Assembly: GCA_009774895.1 (NCBI GenBank)
Contig: VSOO01000040.1
Coordinates: 1 to 10,760, forward strand
Reading direction: 5' to 3'
Length of the DNA stretch: 10,760 nt
Origin: Alistipes sp.
GTDB lineage: Bacteria; Bacteroidota; Bacteroidia; Bacteroidales; Rikenellaceae
Position numbers and translations under genes: made by a program. The stretch's first letter is position 1. Each line of letters begins with the position of its first letter. Of the stretch, positions 8,025-10,760 are shown in pieces. Under the pieces are notes generated by a model. The model searched no databases. It saw nothing but the letters and a program-made list of their open reading frames with translations, and was not told the origin of the DNA.

Positions 8025-8696
8025 CTATTTTTTATCGTTTCGTTCTTCGCCGCGGCGCGGTGCGTTCTGCGGCGTTCCGGCCGCCGCACCGTTGCGGCCC
8101 GGCTCCTTCACGGGCGTGCGCTCCGCAGTATCCGCGGGCTCCTCCACGGGCTTGCGGCCGGCACCGCGTGCGGGAGCACCGGCCGGCACGGGCGTCGCCG
8201 CCCCCGATTCCGGAGCCTCCGGCTCCGCGACCTTGAAACCCGCTTCGCGCACGCGGCGGAGCGCACGCAGCCGCGCGGGATAGTACGAGGGTTCGTCCTC
8301 CTCGCCCGTGGAGCGCAGGACCAGCGCGTTGAATCCGATCACGCGGCGCTTGCCGCCGAAGACCACGGCCTCCACCTCCTTCTGGTCGCCGGGCTCGAAG
8401 CGCACGGCCGTCGTGGCCGGAATGTTCAGGTGAAACCCGAACGTGGCATCGCGGTCGAATTCGAGGTAGCGATTGACCTCGAACAGATGGAAGTGCGACC
8501 CCACCTGCACGGGACGGTCGCCCGTATTGCGCACGGTGACCCGCACCGTGCGGCGGCCGGTGTTGTATTCGATCGGCTCGCTGCGCAGCAGCACGCCGCC
8601 CACTCCCGTCTTCTTCTCCGGTGCGAAGCCGGGTTTGCCCGGAAACAACGAAGCGGCCTGCTCCGGAGCGGGATCTTTCCTGTTTTCAGTTGTCAT
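8025..8696 (-). CDS. ureB: Urease beta subunit UreB with long disordered C-terminal extension
   Basis: UreB is a structural subunit of the (UreABC)3 enzyme. Of the 223 residues, about 34-128 form the conserved beta-jellyroll core: NTGDRPVQVGSHFHLFEVN at 57-75, RFEPGD at 99-104 and GFNALV at 121-126. Residues 1-33 are a hydrophilic lead, and residues 139-155 (YPARLRALRRVREAGFK) resemble the usual end of longer UreB proteins. From about 157 to 223 there is a Pro/Ala/Glu/Arg/Gly-rich low-complexity tail ending RRGEERNDKK, expected to be disordered. Typical UreB is about 100-140 residues, so the tail is unusual. Frame is continuous from the core, and the TAG stop sits 6 bases before ureC. AGGAG lies just 2 bases before the ATG at 8696. 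A 105-base structured gap separates it from ureA. Confidence 0.95.
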   Translation of the reverse strand: MTTENRKDPAPEQAASLFPGKPGFAPEKKTGVGGVLLRSEPIEYNTGRRTVRVTVRNTGDRPVQVGSHFHLFEVNRYLEFDRDATFGFHLNIPATTAVRFEPGDQKEVEAVVFGGKRRVIGFNALVLRSTGEEDEPSYYPARLRALRRVREAGFKVAEPEAPESGAATPVPAGAPARGAGRKPVEEPADTAERTPVKEPGRNGAAAGTPQNAPRRGEERNDKK

Positions 8697-8801
8697 ATCT
8701 CCTGTTTTTATTGATTTGCAGCAAAACGCCCCTGCGGCGCCGTCGCACGGATTCCCCGTGCGGTCCGCAGCGGCGTGTGGCCGCTGCCGGCCGCCGCTGC
8801 G
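8697..8801 (-). other. ureA-ureB intercistronic region with two strong hairpins
   Basis: No gene is seen in these 105 bases. Directly after the ureA stop codon is a 10-bp perfect inverted repeat (CGCAGCGGCG at 8766-8775 with CGCCGCTGCG at 8792-8801, 16-base loop with further GCCG/CGGC pairing). Next is a 7-bp perfect hairpin (CGCACGG at 8744-8750 with CCGTGCG at 8756-8762, 5-base loop). Downstream on the minus strand only a TTTT within GCGTTTTGC appears 16 or more bases later, so this is at best a weak attenuator. It may set the ratio or stability of the ureA message. Confidence 0.6.
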
Positions 8802-9104
8802 CTATTTGATCGGATGGTGGATGCTGACCAGACGCGACCCGTCGGTGAATACGGCCTCCACCTGCAACAGCTCGATCATGTCGGCCACACCCTCCATGAC
8901 GTCCTCGCGCCGCAGTACGGCGGCGGCATCCTTCATCACCTCCTCCACGGTCTTGCCCTCGCGTGCGCCTTCGAGCGCCGCGGAGGTGATGTAGGCCACG
9001 GCCTCCGGATGGTTCAGCTTGAGTCCCTTCTGCTTGCGGCGTTCGGCGATCGCGCCGAGCGACAGCAGCAGCAGTTTGTCGATTTCTTTCGGTGTGAGAT
9101 GCAT
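8802..9104 (-). CDS. ureA: Urease gamma subunit UreA
   Basis: UreA is the small structural subunit of urease. At exactly 100 residues it matches the family length, and the sequence is typical from end to end: [17 protein letters not shown] at the N-terminus, [20 protein letters not shown] at 20-39, [13 protein letters not shown] at 45-57, [21 protein letters not shown] at 69-89 and the terminal VSIHHPIK. The ATG at 9104 has AAGG eight bases upstream. It is the first gene of the urease operon, reading away from the divergent crcB. The stop is TAG, as in ureB, crcB and the natural end of ureD. Confidence 0.98.
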   Translation of the reverse strand: MHLTPKEIDKLLLLSLGAIAERRKQKGLKLNHPEAVAYITSAALEGAREGKTVEEVMKDAAAVLRREDVMEGVADMIELLQVEAVFTDGSRLVSIHHPIK

Positions 9105-9262
9105 AACGAATACCTTATATTTAATGGTTGAATTTTCCTCCCTGCGGCAGCGCCCTACGGGCTGCGGGTGTCAAAACCTGTGCCAGAGCCACCATGCGAA
9201 AGCTCTGGCACCGTATTTGGGACACCGGGCGCCGTAATCAACCATTCAACCAAAACGGAACC
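9105..9262. promoter_or_regulatory. Divergent intergenic region between ureA and crcB
   Basis: This 158-base gap must hold the promoters of the urease operon (minus) and crcB (plus), yet I found no good TTTG / TAnnTTTG pair in either direction. It contains a large bulged hairpin (9167-9226, listed separately), a smaller GC-rich stem around 9147-9165 (GCAG.GCCC / GGGCTGC) and three copies of the heptamer TCAACCA: 9238-9244 and 9246-9252 on the plus strand, and 9125-9131 on the minus strand. Two of these lie about 11-25 bases before the crcB start and one about 20-27 bases before the ureA start. They could be operator half-sites for one regulator acting on both genes; this is inference. Confidence 0.5.
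9167..9226. repeat. Long bulged hairpin between ureA and crcB
   Basis: The core is a perfect 10-bp inverted repeat, GTGCCAGAGC at 9180-9189 with GCTCTGGCAC at 9202-9211, around a 12-base loop (CACCATGCGAAA). Outside a symmetrical 4x4 internal loop (9176-9179 / 9212-9215) the pairing resumes: CAAA at 9172-9175 with TTTG at 9216-9219, and after a two-base GG bulge GGTGT at 9167-9171 with ACACC at 9222-9226. No T-run follows on either strand and the neighbours are divergent, so it is not a terminator. It could be a structured leader RNA of either gene or an operator palindrome. Confidence 0.65.
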
Positions 9263-9640
9263 ATGTTCAAAGCTATGATCATTGCGGGCTGCGGCGGCTT
9301 CATCGGCACCTGCCTGCGCTTCCTGACGGGCAAGCTGGCCCAACATCTGTGCCACACGCCATTCCCGTGGGGCACCTTCACGGTGAACATCGTCGGCAGC
9401 TTCATCATCGGCATCCTCTTCGGCATGGCGGAAAAGACCCACCTGATCTCGCCCTCGATGAACGTGCTGCTCATCACGGGATTCTGCGGCGGCTTCACCA
9501 CCTTCTCCTCCTTCGCCGACGACATGTACCTGCTGCTGCAACAGAAACACTGGCTCTTCTTCACCCTCTACGTGGGCCTGAGCTTCCTGCTGGGTCTGGC
9601 GCTCGTGTGGGCCGGCCGCACGCTGGTCCGGCCGTCGTAG
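9263..9640 (+). CDS. crcB: Fluoride channel CrcB/Fluc
   Basis: CrcB (Fluc) is a small dual-topology membrane protein that dimerises to form a fluoride-selective channel and relieves fluoride toxicity. The 125-residue product has the usual length, four hydrophobic helices and the family motifs: GGFIGTCLRF near the N-terminus, FPWGTFTVNIVGSFIIG (with the conserved pore asparagine) and GFCGGFTTFSSFADD (the GGFTTFS break that holds the central sodium and the pore phenylalanines). The ATG at 9263 fits the first helix; in-frame sequence further upstream is poor. It is transcribed divergently from the urease operon and ends at a strong terminator. I did not see the fluoride-riboswitch consensus in its leader. 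Any link to urease is only by position. Confidence 0.95.
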   Translation: MFKAMIIAGCGGFIGTCLRFLTGKLAQHLCHTPFPWGTFTVNIVGSFIIGILFGMAEKTHLISPSMNVLLITGFCGGFTTFSSFADDMYLLLQQKHWLFFTLYVGLSFLLGLALVWAGRTLVRPS

Positions 9641-9656
9641 CCCCCGCGGACGGACA

Positions 9657-9698
9657 CGGAAAACCCCGGTGCATCGGCCGATGCACCGGGGTTTTCCG
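9657..9698. terminator. Perfect 42-bp palindromic bidirectional terminator
   Basis: Bases 9657-9677 are the exact reverse complement of 9678-9698. The stem contains AAAACCCCGGTGC on the left and GCACCGGGGTTTT on the right, so each direction ends in a T4 run after a GC-rich stem. It sits 17 bases after the crcB stop and 18 bases beyond the aldo/keto reductase stop, and so serves two convergent genes. Confidence 0.92.
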
Positions 9699-9715
9699 TT
9701 CGGCAACCGCACCGC

Positions 9716-10760
9716 TCAGACCGTAGCCCGGAGCGGTGCGGCGGGCATCGCAAGGCGTCCGAGCCAATCGCGGATGCGGATGTGCTGGGGACAGGTTCCC
9801 TCGCAGCGTCCGCAGCGCACGCACGCTCCGGCACGTTCGCTCGCATCGGCGATGCGGCCGTACTCCTGGCGGCCGTTGCAGGCCGACAGGCAGGCCCGGA
9901 TCGGAATCCGCTCGGGGCACACCGGCTCGCAATAGCCGCACTGCGTGCACTGCACGGGCTGCGCCTCCAGCACCAGGTCGGCCGCACGCTCCACGAGGGC
10001 GTACTCCGCACGGTCGAAGGGTTCGAAGTGCTCCATGAAAGCCGCATTGCGCAGCAGTTCGTCCATCGACGACATGCCGCTGAGCACGGTCTCCACGCCT
10101 TCGAGACTCGCGGCGAAACGCAGGGCCCACGACGCGGGCGACGCTTCGGGACGCCGCTCGCGGAACATCCGCTCGACGCGCGGCGGCACCGAGGCGAGCA
10201 TTCCGCCCTTCAGCGGACACATCACCACGATCGGCTTGCCGTGGCGGCGTGCGATCTCGTGGCAGCGGCGCGACCGGATGGGCGTACCCTCCCAATCGAC
10301 GTAGCTGATCTGCAACTGCACGAAGTCCACCTCGGGGTGGCGCGTGAGCAGCTCATCGAGCAGTTCGGGCGAATCGTGGTAGGAGAAGCCCACACGGCGG
10401 ATGCGCCCCTCCTCGCGCTTGCGAAGCGCGAAGTCGAAGCTGCCGAGGCGCTCGGCCCGTTCGCAGAAAGCCGCCGTAGCGCAATGCACCAGGTAGCCGT
10501 CGAACCACTCCACGCCGCAGCGCCGCAGCTGCTCGTCGAAGATCCGCTCCTGCTGCTCCGCGTGCTCGACGAGCATCGTGGGCAGTTTGTCGGTCAGACG
10601 ATAGGCCTCGCGCGGATAGCGCTCCACGAGCGTGCGGCGCAGGGCCTCCTCGCTCGCACCGTCGTGGTAGGTCCCCGCCGTATCGAAATAGGTGAAGCCC
10701 CGTTCGCGCGCGGCCGCCACCATCCGGGCCACCTCCTTCCCGTCGATCGCCGCGGGATTA
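9716..10760 (-). CDS. Aldo/keto reductase with C-terminal 4Fe-4S ferredoxin domain (5' end missing)
   Basis: This is a cytoplasmic oxidoreductase whose N-terminal end lies beyond the window: the frame is open to the last base (NPAAIDGKEVARMV...), so it is truncated only by the window edge. Numbering from the GTG at 10732, the aldo/keto reductase tetrad is visible: D17 and Y22 in FDTAGTY, K49 in LTDKL and H83 in YLVHC. At the C-terminus are two 4Fe-4S motifs, CTQCGYCEPVCP (C262, C265, C268, C272) and CVRCGRCEGTCP (C304, C307, C310, C314), as in the COG1453-type family where an NAD(P)H-type barrel is joined to a bacterial ferredoxin. The substrate is unknown; aldehyde or ketone reduction coupled to low-potential electrons is the family expectation. 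It converges on crcB across the palindromic terminator. Confidence 0.93.
   Translation of the reverse strand, partial: NPAAIDGKEVARMVAAARERGFTYFDTAGTYHDGASEEALRRTLVERYPREAYRLTDKLPTMLVEHAEQQERIFDEQLRRCGVEWFDGYLVHCATAAFCERAERLGSFDFALRKREEGRIRRVGFSYHDSPELLDELLTRHPEVDFVQLQISYVDWEGTPIRSRRCHEIARRHGKPIVVMCPLKGGMLASVPPRVERMFRERRPEASPASWALRFAASLEGVETVLSGMSSMDELLRNAAFMEHFEPFDRAEYALVERAADLVLEAQPVQCTQCGYCEPVCPERIPIRACLSACNGRQEYGRIADASERAGACVRCGRCEGTCPQHIRIRDWLGRLAMPAAPLRATV

Noticed and set aside
9125..9252. Small transposable element (MITE) bounded by the TGGTTGAAT inverted repeats
   Set aside because: The repeats are short, no target-site duplication is visible, and both lie in the expected 5' untranslated regions, so regulatory sites fit better.
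9105..9262. Fluoride riboswitch upstream of crcB
   Set aside because: The conserved GGNGAUGG-like start, the pseudoknot bases and the GAUGRCUCC-like end are not present in the leader on the plus strand.
1..10760. tRNA, rRNA, CRISPR array or insertion sequence
   Set aside because: No cloverleaf, spaced direct repeats, transposase frame or rRNA-like sequence was seen on either strand by reading.

Overview
The window reads as chromosomal DNA of a GC-rich member of the Bacteroidota, most likely an Alistipes-like (Rikenellaceae) gut bacterium. The evidence is a Bacteroidota-type -7 promoter box (TAATTTTG), the weak use of Shine-Dalgarno sites, the divergent UreC type, and compact hairpin terminators between convergent genes. 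The genus is inference; by eye G+C is clearly above 60%, but I did not compute it.

Layout. (1) 1-143: short leader of the first gene. (2) 144-2030, plus strand: a membrane protein joining an aromatic-acid-exporter/FUSC-like six-helix half to a complete 12-helix MFS transporter. (3) 2051-2095: hairpin terminator shared with the next, convergent gene. (4) 2110-9104, minus strand: a complete urease locus in transcription order ureA-ureB-ureC-ureE-ureF-ureG-ureD, then a urea transporter with its own promoter. (5) 9105-9262: divergent intergenic region with a strong bulged hairpin and repeated TCAACCA heptamers. (6) 9263-9640, plus strand: crcB, a fluoride channel. (7) 9657-9698: perfect 42-bp palindromic bidirectional terminator. 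(8) 9716 to window end, minus strand: an aldo/keto reductase with a C-terminal two-cluster ferredoxin domain, cut by the window edge.

How it works together. The urea channel would admit urea. UreABC hydrolyses it to ammonia and carbamate. UreE (His-rich nickel carrier), UreG (GTPase), UreF and UreD load nickel into the UreC active site. All expected catalytic residues of UreC are present. However, ureD, an essential maturation gene, carries an in-frame amber (TAG) codon after residue 169, with another 134 well-conserved codons following in the same frame. Unless this is a sequencing error or is read through, the strain should make urease apoenzyme but little active enzyme.

Best leads: the amber codon in ureD, the FUSC-MFS fusion, the structured leader of the urea transporter, the hairpin between crcB and ureA, and the long disordered tail on UreB.
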